A program made the position numbers and the translations under genes. Positions 35,356 through 45,485 of a DNA stretch of 64,000 bases are shown one piece after another. The notes beneath the pieces are model-generated. The model did no database searches. It was not told the origin of the DNA and saw nothing but the letters and a program-made list of their open reading frames with translations. The stretch is from contig NZ_FNDX01000024.1 of the NCBI RefSeq assembly GCF_900099765.1, positions 1-64,000 of the forward strand, given 5' to 3'. Origin of the DNA: Paenibacillus typhae. GTDB taxonomy: Bacteria; Bacillota; Bacilli; Paenibacillales; Paenibacillaceae. The first letter of the stretch is position 1, and each line of letters opens with the position of its first letter.

Positions 35356-37068
35356 TTACTTCACGCTGCTCTGCACAAGTGCAGCTACTTCCTCGGCCGT
35401 GCCGAGCTGCAGCGCCTTAGCAGCCATTTCCTTCATTTCTGCAGCGGACAGCTTGGAAATCTGGCTGCGTGCAGGCAGGATGGAAGTGGCGCTCATGCTG
35501 AATTCATCAAGACCCAGGCCGAGCAGAAGCGGAATCGCAGTAGAATCCCCGGCCATTTCGCCGCACATGCCGGTCCATTTGCCTTCAGCATGTGCTGCGT
35601 CGATCACGATTTTGACCAGACGCAGGATTGCCGGATTATACGGCTGATACAGGTAGGATACCTGCTCATTCATACGGTCGGCAGCCATTGTATATTGAAT
35701 AAGGTCATTTGTTCCGATACTGAAGAAATCAACTTCCTTCGCGAACTGGTCAGCCAGCACCGCAGTAGAAGGAATCTCTACCATAATACCAAGCTGGATG
35801 TTGTCGGACACTTCCTTGCCTTCTTCACGCAGCTTCGCTTTCTCCTCAAGCAGGAGGTCACGGGCTGCACGGAATTCGCCAAGGGTAGCGATCATCGGGA
35901 ACATGATCCGCAGGTCACCGTGTGCGCTTGCTCTGAGCAGGGCGCGCAGCTGTGTGCGGAAAATATCCTGACGGTCCAGACAGAGGCGGATTGCCCGGAA
36001 TCCGAGGAACGGATTCATTTCCTTCGGCAGATCCAGGTAAGGCAGCTCCTTGTCGCCGCCGATATCAAGCGTGCGGACAACGACCGGCTTGCCGTTCATA
36101 TTCTCAAGCACGGTGCGGTACGCATTGTACTGTACTTCCTCGGAAGGCAGCTTGTCGCGGCCCATGTAAAGGAATTCGGTACGGTACAGGCCTACACCCT
36201 CGCCGCCGTTTTCAATCACACCGGCAACATCATTAGGCGTACCAATGTTGGCAGCCAGTTCGACATGCTTGCCGTCAGCAGATACGGTCGCTTCATCGCG
36301 GAGCTTTTTCCACTCAGCGATTTGCAGGTCGTATGCTTCCTGCTTCGTCTTGTACTCAGCCACTTCAGCCTCGCTAGGGTTGATCAGCACATCGCCGCTC
36401 AATCCGTCAACGATAACCAGATCGCCTGCTTTAACCAGCGACAGCACATTTTTGGTGCCGACAACCGCCGGAATTTCCAGGGAACGGGCCATAATCGCCG
36501 AGTGCGAAGTACGTCCGCCGATATTGGTAGTGAAGCCTTTAACAAAATTACGGTTCAGCTGCGCAGTATCCGAAGGTGTCAGATCCTGTGCGATAACGAT
36601 AACTTCTTCACTGATCTCAGCAGGGCTGATATAGTGAATGCCCAGCAGGTGGTTCAGCACGCGCTTGGTTACATCGCGCATGTCGGCAGCACGTTCTTGG
36701 AGGTAAGCACTCTTCATATTTTCGAACATCGATACAAATTGTGAAGCAACTTCATTTAGCGCATAGTCTGCATTAACCGCTTCTTCACGGATTTTGTCCA
36801 TTACCGGGCTGATCAGCTCAGGATCTTCAAGAATCAGCAGGTGGGATTCAAAAATCTCAGCTTTCTTCTCGCCCAGCTCTGCAAGCGTGCGCTCCTTGAT
36901 GGCCTGCAGCTCACCCTTGGATTTATCCAGGGCGGCCTGCAGCTTGGCCAGCTCGGCTTCCACATCACTTACTGAAGTCTTGGTAATGGTATAGTCCGGA
37001 TGTTCCAGGATAAATGCACGGGCTACGGCAATACCTGCTGAAGCCGCGATTCCTGAAATTTTACTCAT
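35356..37068 (-). CDS. ptsI: Phosphoenolpyruvate--protein phosphotransferase (PTS Enzyme I)
   Basis: A 570-residue cytosolic enzyme that takes phosphate from phosphoenolpyruvate to HPr. It has the N-terminal HPr-binding helical domain, the phospho-histidine domain with [21 protein letters not shown], and the PEP-binding barrel with [17 protein letters not shown] and the active-site cysteine in GMCGEMAGD. The start has GGGAGAA upstream and overlaps the end of ptsH by 8 bp, so the two are translationally coupled. Length and motifs are standard. Confidence 0.97.
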   Translation of the reverse strand: MSKISGIAASAGIAVARAFILEHPDYTITKTSVSDVEAELAKLQAALDKSKGELQAIKERTLAELGEKKAEIFESHLLILEDPELISPVMDKIREEAVNADYALNEVASQFVSMFENMKSAYLQERAADMRDVTKRVLNHLLGIHYISPAEISEEVIVIAQDLTPSDTAQLNRNFVKGFTTNIGGRTSHSAIMARSLEIPAVVGTKNVLSLVKAGDLVIVDGLSGDVLINPSEAEVAEYKTKQEAYDLQIAEWKKLRDEATVSADGKHVELAANIGTPNDVAGVIENGGEGVGLYRTEFLYMGRDKLPSEEVQYNAYRTVLENMNGKPVVVRTLDIGGDKELPYLDLPKEMNPFLGFRAIRLCLDRQDIFRTQLRALLRASAHGDLRIMFPMIATLGEFRAARDLLLEEKAKLREEGKEVSDNIQLGIMVEIPSTAVLADQFAKEVDFFSIGTNDLIQYTMAADRMNEQVSYLYQPYNPAILRLVKIVIDAAHAEGKWTGMCGEMAGDSTAIPLLLGLGLDEFSMSATSILPARSQISKLSAAEMKEMAAKALQLGTAEEVAALVQSSVK

Positions 37069-37336
37069 TAATTTCTCCCAGCCCTTCTTTGATCATTACA
37101 TCCTGCAGTGCGCTCAGCGCTTCGGCTTCTTCGCCGCCTTCAGTGATCAGGGTCAGTGTGTCGCCTGCTTCAAGACCCAGGGACAATACGCCAAGGATCG
37201 ACTTCAGGGTTACTTTTTTGCCTTTTGCTTCTGCAAATGCTTCAGTGCCTTTGAATTTAGTAGCTGTATTTACCAGTGCAGTTGCTGGACGTGCGTGAAT
37301 TCCATCTTCGTCAACAATTTTGAAAGTTTTTTGCAT
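37061..37336 (-). CDS. ptsH: Phosphocarrier protein HPr
   Basis: A 91-residue protein with the active-site histidine in GIHARPAT (residue about 15) and the regulatory serine region [11 protein letters not shown] (Ser about 46), the target of HPr kinase in Firmicutes. It passes phosphate from Enzyme I to PTS EIIA domains and, as Ser-phosphate, acts with CcpA in catabolite repression. The ATG at 37336 was chosen over longer in-frame readings because it gives the normal HPr N terminus. It lies between ptsG and ptsI. Confidence 0.97.
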   Translation of the reverse strand: MQKTFKIVDEDGIHARPATALVNTATKFKGTEAFAEAKGKKVTLKSILGVLSLGLEAGDTLTLITEGGEEAEALSALQDVMIKEGLGEINE

Positions 37337-37446
37337 AATAATCCAACTCGCTTTCTGTTTATTTGGTATGGTTGTATGTTGCTTATCTATATGTGAGGGC
37401 AGCGCCTCCACTAAATTATAATGGATGCGCTGCGCCATTGCACATT

Positions 37447-39504
37447 TTACTGGATGGTGATGATGTCCTTGTCGCCAATGGTAACCTTGCCAGGCTTCTT
37501 CAGGGTTACTGTTGAACCTTCCGGCAGATTGGAGAAGATGACTGGTGAAATGACGGAAGGCGCATTGGCTTTCACGTACTCCAGATCCACTTCCATAATC
37601 GGCTGTCCGGCTGCAACCAGATCGCCTTCCTCAACAAGCACTGTAAAGCCCTGGCCCTTCAGTTTCACTGTATTAACCCCGATGTGTACAAGCACTTCCT
37701 TGCCGCCGTCCGACATAATGCCGATCGCATGCTTGCTCGGGAATACATTGAATACCTTACCGTAGACAGGTGAAGCAATTTTACCGTCAGCGGACAGGAA
37801 GGCGAAGCCGTCACCTGTCATCTTCTGCGAGAAGACCGCATCCGGCACCTGGGTGATATCCATCAGCTCGCCGTTAACCGGCGATACGATATCCTCAGGG
37901 ACGATCGCGTTCCCCTCTTCTCCGGCCTGCTGTTCAAGCTCAGGCTGCGGAGCAACCGGTGCCGCGGCAGGGGTTCTGCCGTTCATCACATCCTGAATCT
38001 GGGATTTGATGGTATCGGAGCGTGTTCCGAAGATCGCCTGGACGTTATTTCCGACTTCAAGCACACCGGAAGCCCCCAGCTTCTTCAGGCGGTTTTTGTC
38101 CACGCCTGCCTTATCTTTAACCTCAACCCGCAGACGCGTAATACATGCATCCAGGTGAGCAATGTTCTCTTTACCGCCCAGTGCCGCCAGAATGTTGCGC
38201 GGCAGATCGTCTCCGCTTGTTGAAACAGCTTCTCCGCTTATTTCTTCTGTCTCGTCGGAAGGCTCTTCACGGCCCGGGGTTCTAAGATTGAACTTACGGA
38301 TGACGAAACGGAATCCGAAGTAGTAGATTACCGCAATTACCAGACCTACAGGTATTACCAGCCACCAGGCAGTACGGTTCGGTATAATCCCAAACAGGAC
38401 ATAGTCGATGAACCCGCCGGAGAAGGTCATCCCGATTTTGACATTCAGGATGTGCATGGTCATAAAGGAAAGGCCTGCGAATACCGCATGTACCGCAAAC
38501 AGCAGTGGTGCTACGAACAGGAACGAGAATTCAAGCGGCTCGGTAATCCCTGTCAGGAAGGACGTGAGCGCTGCGGATACCATCAAGCTTCCGACAATCT
38601 TTCTGTTCTCAGGTCTTGATTCATGATAAATCGCCAGCGCTGCAGCCGGCAGTCCGAACATCATAAACGGATATTTACCAGTAGTGAAGGTACCTGCTGT
38701 GAATTCCACACCGTCACGCAGCTGCTGCATGAAGATCCGCTGGTCTCCGCGGACCAGATCACCCGCTTTATCAATATAGCTGCCAAATTCATACCAGAAC
38801 GGCGAGTAGAAGATGTGATGCAGACCGAACGGAATCAGGGAACGCTCGATCACCCCGAAGATGAAGGCTGACAGCGTCAGATTCGTATTGATCATGCTCT
38901 GTGATACGTAATTCAGGCCGTGCTGGATCGGCGGCCAGATGATCGTCAGTACAAGACCGAGGATCAGCGAGGTTACAGCCGTCATGATCGGCACAAACCG
39001 CTTACCTGCAAAAAAGCCCAGATAAGATGGCAGCTCTATACGGAAGAACCGCTTATACATGGACGCCGCGAGTATTCCGACGAGTATCCCGCCGAACACA
39101 CCAGTCTGCAGTGTTGGAATCCCCAAAACACTGGCATACGCAAAGTCCTGCTTGCTCAGCACCCACTCATTGATCCCGAGCACGGTTCCCATAGTCACAT
39201 TCATGACGAGGAAACCGATAATAGCTGCAAGCCCGGCTACCCCTTCGCCGCCGGCCAGCCCGATGGCTACCCCTACAGCGAACAGAAGCGACAGGTTACT
39301 GAAGACAATCTGTCCAGAGTTCATTAATACATTGGCGATGGCTTGAACAACATCGTTCTCCAAAGCCGGAACGTATTGAAGGAAATCAGGATTAACAAGC
39401 ATGTTGCCGATCCCGAGCAGCAGACCTGCCGCAGGCAGGATCGCTACAGGAAGCATAAGCGCTTTACCGACCCTCTGTAAAACGCCAAACAACTTCTTGA
39501 ACAT
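37447..39504 (-). CDS. ptsG: PTS glucose transporter EIICBA
   Basis: A 685-residue membrane protein with EIIC, EIIB and EIIA in that order. The EIIC part (about residues 1-405) has about ten transmembrane helices and the substrate-site motif [10 protein letters not shown]. The EIIB part (about 435-515) has the phospho-cysteine in [10 protein letters not shown]. After a short linker, the EIIA part (about 540-680) has the phospho-histidine in [17 protein letters not shown]. Glucose is the expected sugar, supported by the glcT-ptsG-ptsH-ptsI order. Its leader contains a GlcT-binding RAT site. Confidence 0.95.
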   Translation of the reverse strand: MFKKLFGVLQRVGKALMLPVAILPAAGLLLGIGNMLVNPDFLQYVPALENDVVQAIANVLMNSGQIVFSNLSLLFAVGVAIGLAGGEGVAGLAAIIGFLVMNVTMGTVLGINEWVLSKQDFAYASVLGIPTLQTGVFGGILVGILAASMYKRFFRIELPSYLGFFAGKRFVPIMTAVTSLILGLVLTIIWPPIQHGLNYVSQSMINTNLTLSAFIFGVIERSLIPFGLHHIFYSPFWYEFGSYIDKAGDLVRGDQRIFMQQLRDGVEFTAGTFTTGKYPFMMFGLPAAALAIYHESRPENRKIVGSLMVSAALTSFLTGITEPLEFSFLFVAPLLFAVHAVFAGLSFMTMHILNVKIGMTFSGGFIDYVLFGIIPNRTAWWLVIPVGLVIAVIYYFGFRFVIRKFNLRTPGREEPSDETEEISGEAVSTSGDDLPRNILAALGGKENIAHLDACITRLRVEVKDKAGVDKNRLKKLGASGVLEVGNNVQAIFGTRSDTIKSQIQDVMNGRTPAAAPVAPQPELEQQAGEEGNAIVPEDIVSPVNGELMDITQVPDAVFSQKMTGDGFAFLSADGKIASPVYGKVFNVFPSKHAIGIMSDGGKEVLVHIGVNTVKLKGQGFTVLVEEGDLVAAGQPIMEVDLEYVKANAPSVISPVIFSNLPEGSTVTLKKPGKVTIGDKDIITIQ

Positions 39505-39574
39505 AGGTTCACTTCCTTAATATAATTTTCTCACCAGACAAAATGCCAAAAAAGGCACGAGCAATACAGCATAT

Positions 39575-39627
39575 AGGTTGTCATCTAACGCTAAAGTTAG
39601 ATTACCCCGAGTTAGGGGATTACAACC
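39575..39627 (-). promoter_or_regulatory. Three-way-junction-like RNA element in the ptsG leader
   Basis: On the minus strand GGTTGT pairs with ACAACC at the ends. Inside are two perfect hairpins: CCCC-TAACTC-GGGG and ATCTAAC-TTTAGC-GTTAGAT. The fold lies between the RAT site and the ptsG start. It has no U-run behind it and so is not a terminator. It matches no RNA family I recognise. Confidence 0.5.
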
Positions 39628-39640
39628 AAAAATACTGTAA

Positions 39641-39672
39641 ATCACTCATGCCTGATCGTATCAGTTACACGT
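39641..39672 (-). promoter_or_regulatory. RAT antiterminator site for GlcT
   Basis: The minus strand reads ACGTGTAACTGATACG followed by ATCAGGCATGAGTGAT, almost the same as the Bacillus subtilis ptsG ribonucleic antiterminator as I recall it. GlcT should bind it when glucose is available and prevent termination. The partner terminator is not obvious by eye; a TGTAA/TTACA pairing followed by ATTTTT just downstream is a candidate. Confidence 0.85.
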
Positions 39673-39704
39673 TGGTATTCTGTTGGTCTTTCTTAACAGG
39701 GATT

Positions 39705-39733
39705 AGTTTAGCACCGATAATAAAAGAAAGCAA
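39705..39733 (-). promoter_or_regulatory. Promoter of ptsG
   Basis: On the minus strand, TTGCTT (39728-39733), a 17-bp spacer and TAAACT (39705-39710) lie about 32 bp upstream of the RAT site. Confidence 0.6.
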
Positions 39734-39784
39734 GCGCAATTTTTATGCATCCACTTATAAATTGCAAAAGCTTCAAGGCCAAGG

Positions 39785-40654
39785 TTACCGTTGCTGCTCC
39801 ATATCCGCCTCATCCTCTTTTTTCTGGGCAAGACGCTGCAGATGGATCGTTAAATAGCTGACCTCCGCCGGATAGACAGGAATGCGGACCCGCTGCTCGA
39901 TAATCTTGGTCAGCTTCCAGGACAGCGAATACATCTCCGGATATTCCCGTTTCATCAGATTATCCAGAGAAGATGTCTCCCGAACCGTTTCCCCGCGGCG
40001 CAGCCGTTCCAGTACGAAGCGCAGATGGGTAACCAGACGCGAATAATCCAGCGAATCCCGCGGAATCCGGTAATCCAGATTATCCTCCACAATCGCCACC
40101 AGATCTCCGATCAGCAGAGAATGCTCCCGCACCTCGGAAATATGCCTGTTGCTGAGCGCACTCACGATATGCAGCGCCACGAAACCGATCTCATCCGGAG
40201 GAAGCGTGACGGCCATCGTCTCATTAATCCGTTTAACCGCATATTCGGCCAGCCTGTATTCTTCCGGATAGATCTCTTTTGTCTCATACAGAAAAGGGTT
40301 ATGAATGGCGATATTCTGTTCATTGCGCCGGATGGCAAAGGAAATATGGTCGGTCAGGGCAATATGAATATGCTCGTTCAGGGGCTGGTTGCTGCTCTGC
40401 ATAATATGCAGAACAATCTCCTGTACAACCTCTATCAGTTTCTCGTCCACCTGGGGGACCAACTGCTTATATTGTTCCTGCTCCTCCTGATTGCGGAGAA
40501 TAAACATCTTCTCTACAGAGGACAGAGTGATCTGGTCACGGCTTTTGCGGTTATACCCGATCCCTTTGCCGATTACAACTACCTCGGCATACTGGGGGTG
40601 CTGGGCAATAATAACATTGTTATTGAGTACCTTGGCTACAGTAATGCTGCCCAA
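39785..40654 (-). CDS. glcT: PtsG operon antiterminator GlcT (BglG family)
   Basis: A 290-residue antiterminator. The N-terminal RNA-binding CAT domain (about residues 1-58, ITVAKVLNNNVIIA, VVIGKGIGYNRKS) is followed by PRD1 (about 70-170, with histidines in HIHIALTDHISFAIRR and ALHIVSAL) and PRD2 (about 175-280, with LVTHLRFVLERL and LTIHLQRL). PRDs are phosphorylated by the PTS and control dimerisation. The chosen start is the TTG at 40654 with AGAGGTG upstream, which gives the CAT domain the normal N terminus; a start at 40711 would add 19 unrelated residues. It is directly upstream of its target ptsG. Confidence 0.92.
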   Translation of the reverse strand: MGSITVAKVLNNNVIIAQHPQYAEVVVIGKGIGYNRKSRDQITLSSVEKMFILRNQEEQEQYKQLVPQVDEKLIEVVQEIVLHIMQSSNQPLNEHIHIALTDHISFAIRRNEQNIAIHNPFLYETKEIYPEEYRLAEYAVKRINETMAVTLPPDEIGFVALHIVSALSNRHISEVREHSLLIGDLVAIVEDNLDYRIPRDSLDYSRLVTHLRFVLERLRRGETVRETSSLDNLMKREYPEMYSLSWKLTKIIEQRVRIPVYPAEVSYLTIHLQRLAQKKEDEADMEQQR

Positions 40655-40725
40655 TTCCGACACCTCTTTTAATTCTGAATACCTGTTGCTTACAAAGCAG
40701 CCGTCTGTCATAGCAGCATGCGTAA

Positions 40726-40755
40726 ATTATACTTGAGGTACCATCATAACATCAA
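40726..40755 (-). promoter_or_regulatory. Promoter of glcT
   Basis: On the minus strand, TTGATG (40750-40755), an 18-bp spacer and a perfect TATAAT (40726-40731) lie about 70 bp upstream of the chosen TTG start. Confidence 0.65.
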
Positions 40756-40789
40756 CATGAGGTTAATAGAAGCGTCCCGGAAGCGGCAT

Positions 40790-42406
40790 TTATTTGACCC
40801 GGAAGGTTTTGTATGAATATTTGTAGACCAGGAGAAGCGCAGTGAGCATATAAACAGCTGCAGCCAGAAGCACCAGTATCGCAAATTGCCCGGGGGCGCC
40901 CTTAAACTGCATACTGATTACTGCCACCCCCATAATGATGCTGTTGACTATGCTGAAAAAAGGATTTTTCACATTTAATTCGGTACTGTAGGGCTGAAAG
41001 ATATAATACATAAACAAATGGTGGACGGAGAAAAAAAGAGAGAGGCCCAGCACAGTCGCGCTGTAAATGAGCGAATCCGCCGCACTCCAGCTTTCAGCGG
41101 ACAGGAAAATCAGCAGATTCACTGCTACGCAGATCGCCGCAGCCGGAATCAGATTAAGACCGCTGATCCGGAGCAGCCGGACGCGGAAATTACTCAGAAT
41201 AGCGGAGCGGTCACGGTAAAAACCGTAGCGCAGCAGACTAAGGTCACAATTGAAGAACATCGCTTTGCAGACCAGCTCTCCGATGGACGTAAAATTCATC
41301 ACGATGACAAATACAGGCAAAGCCCTGACCAGATAACTGACCAGCCGGGAAGACAGCTCGGGAGCGGCCAGCTGCAGCAGCAGTCCTGCGGCAAAAAGCA
41401 CGCCAATGATCATTAGCCGGCGCTGAATCGGCTGCACCAGAAACCGCCTGTGCCGGGAAAAGAAAATCGCATTCAAGTAAGCATAACCGCTCTTTCCGGC
41501 GAACTGCTCCGGGCGCAGCTGCTCAGCCGGGAAATCCTTTTCCTTGGTTTCAACCTGCTTCAGATTAGCCTCTTTCATCATCCGTCCCATATCCAGCAGC
41601 GGGTCATCTATTTTGGTTACGGCATCTACCGCACTCCGGTACCTAGGGTATTTGACTAAATAAACGGCTCCGATCACTCCGGCAATCAGCGCTGCCAGAA
41701 CCGCAGGCAGACTCAACAGCACCTCATCCATATTTTGCAGGACACCGCCCGTGTAGAGCGGCAGGAAAGCAAGCAGATACCCAACTCCGACTATTGACCA
41801 GACCAGCATGTTCTGTTTGATTACCACAATCTCCTTGCGGTCAAATATTCGCAGATGCACCGCTTCAGCGGCTGTACGCCAAAGCGTCAGCAGCAGTGCC
41901 AGCACAAGTCCGTGCCAGAGCGGAGCACCGTAGATACCTGCAAATACCATCATCGCCGGTACAAAATAAATAAAAAAGCTCACTACCCTGAGTCCCATCA
42001 CGGCATGCATGTACTTATCGGCAGGCATGCGCATCAGCTTGACACAGATATATTTGTCCCGCTTTGGCTCCAGAATCACTGCGTTTGACACCGCGCTGAC
42101 CCCAAAACTCAGCAGAAGCAGGATGTGCAGATATAAATTGTATTGCTGCGGCTGCGGCAGATCACCGCCGGCAAGTGATACCGGCAGATAGATAATCAGA
42201 CCCAGATAAGCAAATTTAGTCAGAAAGCCATACAGAATCCGCAGGATAAGCGCTGCGATCGTGAAAGACTTTTTAAGCGTCCGGTTGGAATAGACGTTAT
42301 CTTTCATCAGGGTGCCCAGCCAGGGAATTCTCATGAAATAGTACATGATCCGGTTGGCGCCGGATACACCCCGGATGTCCATAATCGTATTGAGTGTGCT
42401 AAGCAT
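40790..42406 (-). CDS. ABC transporter permease (multi-spanning, ABC-2-like)
   Basis: A 538-residue membrane protein with about ten to twelve transmembrane helices in clusters (about residues 45-130, 140-260, 330-385, 405-530) and a cytosolic segment around residues 255-310. It overlaps the ATPase gene by 8 bp, so the pair is one transporter. The size and lack of a substrate domain fit export-type ABC-2 permeases. I can give no substrate. In B. subtilis the ythPQ pair has a similar layout, but the similarity was not tested. Confidence 0.75.
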   Translation of the reverse strand: MLSTLNTIMDIRGVSGANRIMYYFMRIPWLGTLMKDNVYSNRTLKKSFTIAALILRILYGFLTKFAYLGLIIYLPVSLAGGDLPQPQQYNLYLHILLLLSFGVSAVSNAVILEPKRDKYICVKLMRMPADKYMHAVMGLRVVSFFIYFVPAMMVFAGIYGAPLWHGLVLALLLTLWRTAAEAVHLRIFDRKEIVVIKQNMLVWSIVGVGYLLAFLPLYTGGVLQNMDEVLLSLPAVLAALIAGVIGAVYLVKYPRYRSAVDAVTKIDDPLLDMGRMMKEANLKQVETKEKDFPAEQLRPEQFAGKSGYAYLNAIFFSRHRRFLVQPIQRRLMIIGVLFAAGLLLQLAAPELSSRLVSYLVRALPVFVIVMNFTSIGELVCKAMFFNCDLSLLRYGFYRDRSAILSNFRVRLLRISGLNLIPAAAICVAVNLLIFLSAESWSAADSLIYSATVLGLSLFFSVHHLFMYYIFQPYSTELNVKNPFFSIVNSIIMGVAVISMQFKGAPGQFAILVLLAAAVYMLTALLLVYKYSYKTFRVK

Positions 42407-43109
42407 GGCTGTTCCCGTCCTTCAGCAGCGCAATAATCTTCTCCTCAAATTCCGGGCTGCGCAGCAGGTCTGCCGGGATTTCCTGAAGGATACCGTTGTT
42501 CAGAATGACCAGCTCGTCACACAGGTCTGCGGCAAGCTGCAGAATATGAGTAGAGAAAATAATAATATGATCCTGCTTCATCTCCCGCAGCAGCTTCTTG
42601 ATCTCGAGCGCCACAACGACATCGAACGAGGTCAACGGCTCGTCCAGCAGAATCAGCGGCGGCCGGGTGATAATAAAGCACAGCATCTGGATTTTGTTCT
42701 TCATCCCGTGGGAATAGCCTTTAATCAGCCGGTGGCGGTCCTCTTCCTCGAAAGAAATAATATTAAAATAATCCTCGGCTGTCCGTCCGGGCTGTATTTT
42801 ATCCCGGTTGATGTCCATATAGAATTTCACAAACTCATAACCGGTCAGAAACTCCGGGAGAATCGGCAGGGAGAAGACATATCCGATCTCGTTGTCGGTG
42901 AGCGGCAGACTGACCTCATTCCTCCTAAGGAAGGCCCCGCCGCTGTCCATCCGGACCTCCCCGCTCAGACAGTTGAACAGTGAGGTTTTGCCTGCCCCGT
43001 TACGGCCCAGGAGGCCGTATATTTTCCCCTTTTCAAAAGTGAAATCGACGCCCTTCAGCACTTGTTTATCGTTGTAGCATTTCCTGATGTTGTCCAGTAT
43101 GAGCTCCAT
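42399..43109 (-). CDS. ABC transporter ATP-binding protein
   Basis: A 236-residue ATPase with Walker A GLLGRNGAGKTS, Walker B LILLDEPLTSFDV and a switch histidine in IIFSTHILQ. The signature motif is unusual: KGYSHGMKNK stands where LSGGQ(Q)R is expected, keeping only the Ser-x-Gly positions. That pattern is seen in some export-type ABC ATPases paired with ABC-2 permeases. It lies first in a two-gene leftward unit with the large permease. No clear promoter was identified. Confidence 0.85.
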   Translation of the reverse strand: MELILDNIRKCYNDKQVLKGVDFTFEKGKIYGLLGRNGAGKTSLFNCLSGEVRMDSGGAFLRRNEVSLPLTDNEIGYVFSLPILPEFLTGYEFVKFYMDINRDKIQPGRTAEDYFNIISFEEEDRHRLIKGYSHGMKNKIQMLCFIITRPPLILLDEPLTSFDVVVALEIKKLLREMKQDHIIIFSTHILQLAADLCDELVILNNGILQEIPADLLRSPEFEEKIIALLKDGNSHA

Positions 43110-43153
43110 TCCATTCCCCCCAGTCGGTCCCGGTTACTATTAATATCCTGATA

Positions 43154-43198
43154 TAAAAAAGATCAGCACGTCTTCCCGAATTAGAGACGTGCTGATCC
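43154..43198 (-). terminator. Terminator of the yuaF-floT operon
   Basis: GATCAGCACGTCT (43161-43173) pairs with AGACGTGCTGATC (43185-43197); the minus strand then has six T. Confidence 0.9.
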
Positions 43199-43268
43199 TG
43201 AATGCTGTCATGCCTGAAAAGCTCGCACAGTCTTAATATGATCCCTTCACAGGCTGAGCCTGTGCAGT

Positions 43269-44798
43269 CTACTCGTTATGCTCCTTGGCTGCTGCCGGGC
43301 TACTCGGCACCACTTGAACCGCGCTTCCTCCGGATGCCGGAACGGCTTTCTGGGTCAACCCCTTGATCAGCGCCTCCACATCAATGCCGGAGACGCTCTT
43401 GAGCATTTCCGGAGCGGTGGACATCAGCTGGGTTACATAATTGCTGACCCGGGCCGCCCCTTCGCCATTGCCTGTATCGACAACAGTAAGCTTGTCGATG
43501 GAAGCGATTGGCTCGGCAACCTTGCCGGCCAGCTCAGGCAGCATCTTGACGATGATGTCGAGCACCGCCGCCTCGCCGAACTTCTGGAACGCCTCAGCCA
43601 GCTTCTCCTTGGCTTCCGCTTCGGCAAGACCCCGCGCCCGGATAACCTCGGCTTCCGCTTTACCTTTGGCCAGCTCGGCATCAGCCATTGCCTGGCCTTC
43701 AAGCCGCTTCTGCTCCGAGGTTGCCTGCGCCTGCTTCTCGATGCTGTACTGCAGGGCGTCCGCTTCACGCATCCGTCTGGCCTTATCCGCTTCTGCCGCC
43801 TGCTCTACAGCGTAGCGGTCAGCTTCGGCCTTCTTCTTCACTTCGGCATCATACTGCTTCTCGCGGACCTGAATCTCTTTGGCCTGCAGGTCGATTTCGC
43901 GCTCCTTGCGGACCAGCTCAACCTTCATCTGCTCCTCAACCACTGTCTGCTTGGCCCGGGCCTCCTGAATGTGGTATGCCTGGTCGGCTTCCGCCTTTGC
44001 GGTATCCTGATCGCGCTTAAAGGCCGCGACCTTCAGTTGATTGTCCTTGGAGGCTTCGGCAATGTTCGTGTCGCGCAGCAGCTCCGCCTTCTGCCCCTGC
44101 TCCTCGGCATTGGCCTTCTGAATCCGCGCATCCCGCATCGCTTCGGCTTCGGCAATTTCCGCATCGCGCTTAACTGCCGCAATCCGCGGTTTCCCGAGTG
44201 CTTCCAGGTATCCGTGCTTGTCACGCACATCCTTGATCGTGAATGAAACGATCTGCAGCCCCATTTTCTTCAGATCGCGCGCTGCAACCCCTTGTACCTC
44301 CTGGGCAAACCGGTCACGGTTACGGTATACCTCTTCAACGGTCATCGAGCCGAGAATGGCCCGTAGATGGCCCTCCAGCACTTCCTGGGCCTCACTCTTG
44401 AGTGCTTCAATCGGCTTGCCCATGAACTGCTCGGCGGCCGTCGCCACATCCTCGGTCGAGCTGCCGACCTTGATAATCGCCACACCGTCCGCAATAACCG
44501 GAACGCCTTGCTCGGTATACACTTCAGGCGTTGTTACATCAAGCTTGTGGGAGAGCAATGACATGAACTCGGCCTTCTGGAACACAGGCAGGATAAACGC
44601 TCCGCCACCGCGTACAATCTTGATCTTGCGGCCGGAGCCGTCATCGGAAATGTGGTTTTTGCCGAGGAATGAACCGGTAACGATCATCCCTTCATCCGGT
44701 CCGACTGTCTTATAGCGTGCCCAGAATGCAATCCCCAGAACGAAGAGTACAGCTACAACTACTGCAGGAATAAACAAATAATCAGGTACACCGAACAT
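43269..44798 (-). CDS. floT: Flotillin-like protein FloT
   Basis: A 509-residue membrane scaffold protein. An N-terminal membrane hairpin (about residues 6-26) is followed by the SPFH/band 7 domain (about 30-200). A long Glu/Ala-rich coiled coil (about 205-405, repeated EAEA and KAEA) and a flotillin C-terminal domain (about 410-480, AAVLDIIVKMLPELAGKVAEPI) follow. It organises membrane microdomains and affects membrane fluidity and signalling. The start codon overlaps the yuaF stop by one base, matching Bacillus yuaF-floT. Confidence 0.95.
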   Translation of the reverse strand: MFGVPDYLFIPAVVVAVLFVLGIAFWARYKTVGPDEGMIVTGSFLGKNHISDDGSGRKIKIVRGGGAFILPVFQKAEFMSLLSHKLDVTTPEVYTEQGVPVIADGVAIIKVGSSTEDVATAAEQFMGKPIEALKSEAQEVLEGHLRAILGSMTVEEVYRNRDRFAQEVQGVAARDLKKMGLQIVSFTIKDVRDKHGYLEALGKPRIAAVKRDAEIAEAEAMRDARIQKANAEEQGQKAELLRDTNIAEASKDNQLKVAAFKRDQDTAKAEADQAYHIQEARAKQTVVEEQMKVELVRKEREIDLQAKEIQVREKQYDAEVKKKAEADRYAVEQAAEADKARRMREADALQYSIEKQAQATSEQKRLEGQAMADAELAKGKAEAEVIRARGLAEAEAKEKLAEAFQKFGEAAVLDIIVKMLPELAGKVAEPIASIDKLTVVDTGNGEGAARVSNYVTQLMSTAPEMLKSVSGIDVEALIKGLTQKAVPASGGSAVQVVPSSPAAAKEHNE

Positions 44799-45334
44799 TA
44801 CACATCCGCTCCTTTTCTCTCTTCAAATTCAGATACCAGTGCGACGCCTTCCCTTACTTCAATCACTACCACCTTGCTGCCGGCAGGCAGGGAGAGCTGT
44901 TCAAAGCTCGCTGCCGTATGCAGGCTGTTGCCTGCACCAAATCTTACCATCACCTCGCCGTAGCCTGTCGCTGGAACCGGAACGGTAATTTCTCCGATTC
45001 TTCCGGGCAGATCCTGCATCGAGAAGCCCGTAGACACTTCACTTTTATCCATAGGCTTGATAACTGCGAGGAACAGGAGCACCGCCATAAAGGCTGCTAT
45101 CAGCAGGGACAAGGCAAGAATTGCGCCGTCTTCCAGCCCGCTGTAGCGTGTCAGCAGAACGCCTGCCCCTCCGAAGACGGTGATGCCGCCTGCAAGTACC
45201 GTAGGATTCAGAAAATCAAAGGAAACGAGATCAAACACCCCGTCCAGGGCATTCCCGATCAAATCCCCCACCAGCACACTAACCACCGCAAAAATTACGC
45301 CCAGCGCCAAACAGCCCAAGTATAGCGTTTGCAT
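44798..45334 (-). CDS. yuaF: NfeD-like membrane protein YuaF
   Basis: A 178-residue protein with an N-terminal transmembrane helix, two more hydrophobic segments (about residues 45-62 and 70-92) and a C-terminal OB-fold NfeD domain (about 105-170, GRIGEITVPVPATGYGEVMV, GSKVVVIEVREGVALV). YuaF works with the adjacent flotillin in membrane organisation. A sigmaW-like promoter lies just upstream, as in Bacillus, where this operon responds to cell-envelope stress. The start has GGGAGGAG upstream. Confidence 0.88.
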   Translation of the reverse strand: MQTLYLGCLALGVIFAVVSVLVGDLIGNALDGVFDLVSFDFLNPTVLAGGITVFGGAGVLLTRYSGLEDGAILALSLLIAAFMAVLLFLAVIKPMDKSEVSTGFSMQDLPGRIGEITVPVPATGYGEVMVRFGAGNSLHTAASFEQLSLPAGSKVVVIEVREGVALVSEFEERKGADV

Positions 45335-45378
45335 AATTTTCTCCTCCCGTCTTGTAGTTACGGACTGTCATACCAGTA

Positions 45379-45407
45379 TAAACGCACAAACCACGTCCTT
45401 GGTTTCA
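45379..45407 (-). promoter_or_regulatory. ECF sigmaW-like promoter of yuaF-floT
   Basis: On the minus strand, TGAAAC (45402-45407), a 17-bp spacer and CGTTTA (45379-45384) match the sigmaW pattern TGAAAC-N16/17-CGTA closely. Spacing to yuaF (about 45 bp) is suitable. Confidence 0.7.
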
Positions 45408-45485
45408 CAAACTTGGATTTTTATCTCATTAATGGCTCATGTAAGCGTGCCCCTAATGTCATACGCCCTGTCTCTATGATACACT

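Noticed and set aside
35590-36744. A 384-codon open frame opposite ptsI
   Set aside because: ptsI is unambiguous; the antisense frame shows no domain and no start signals.
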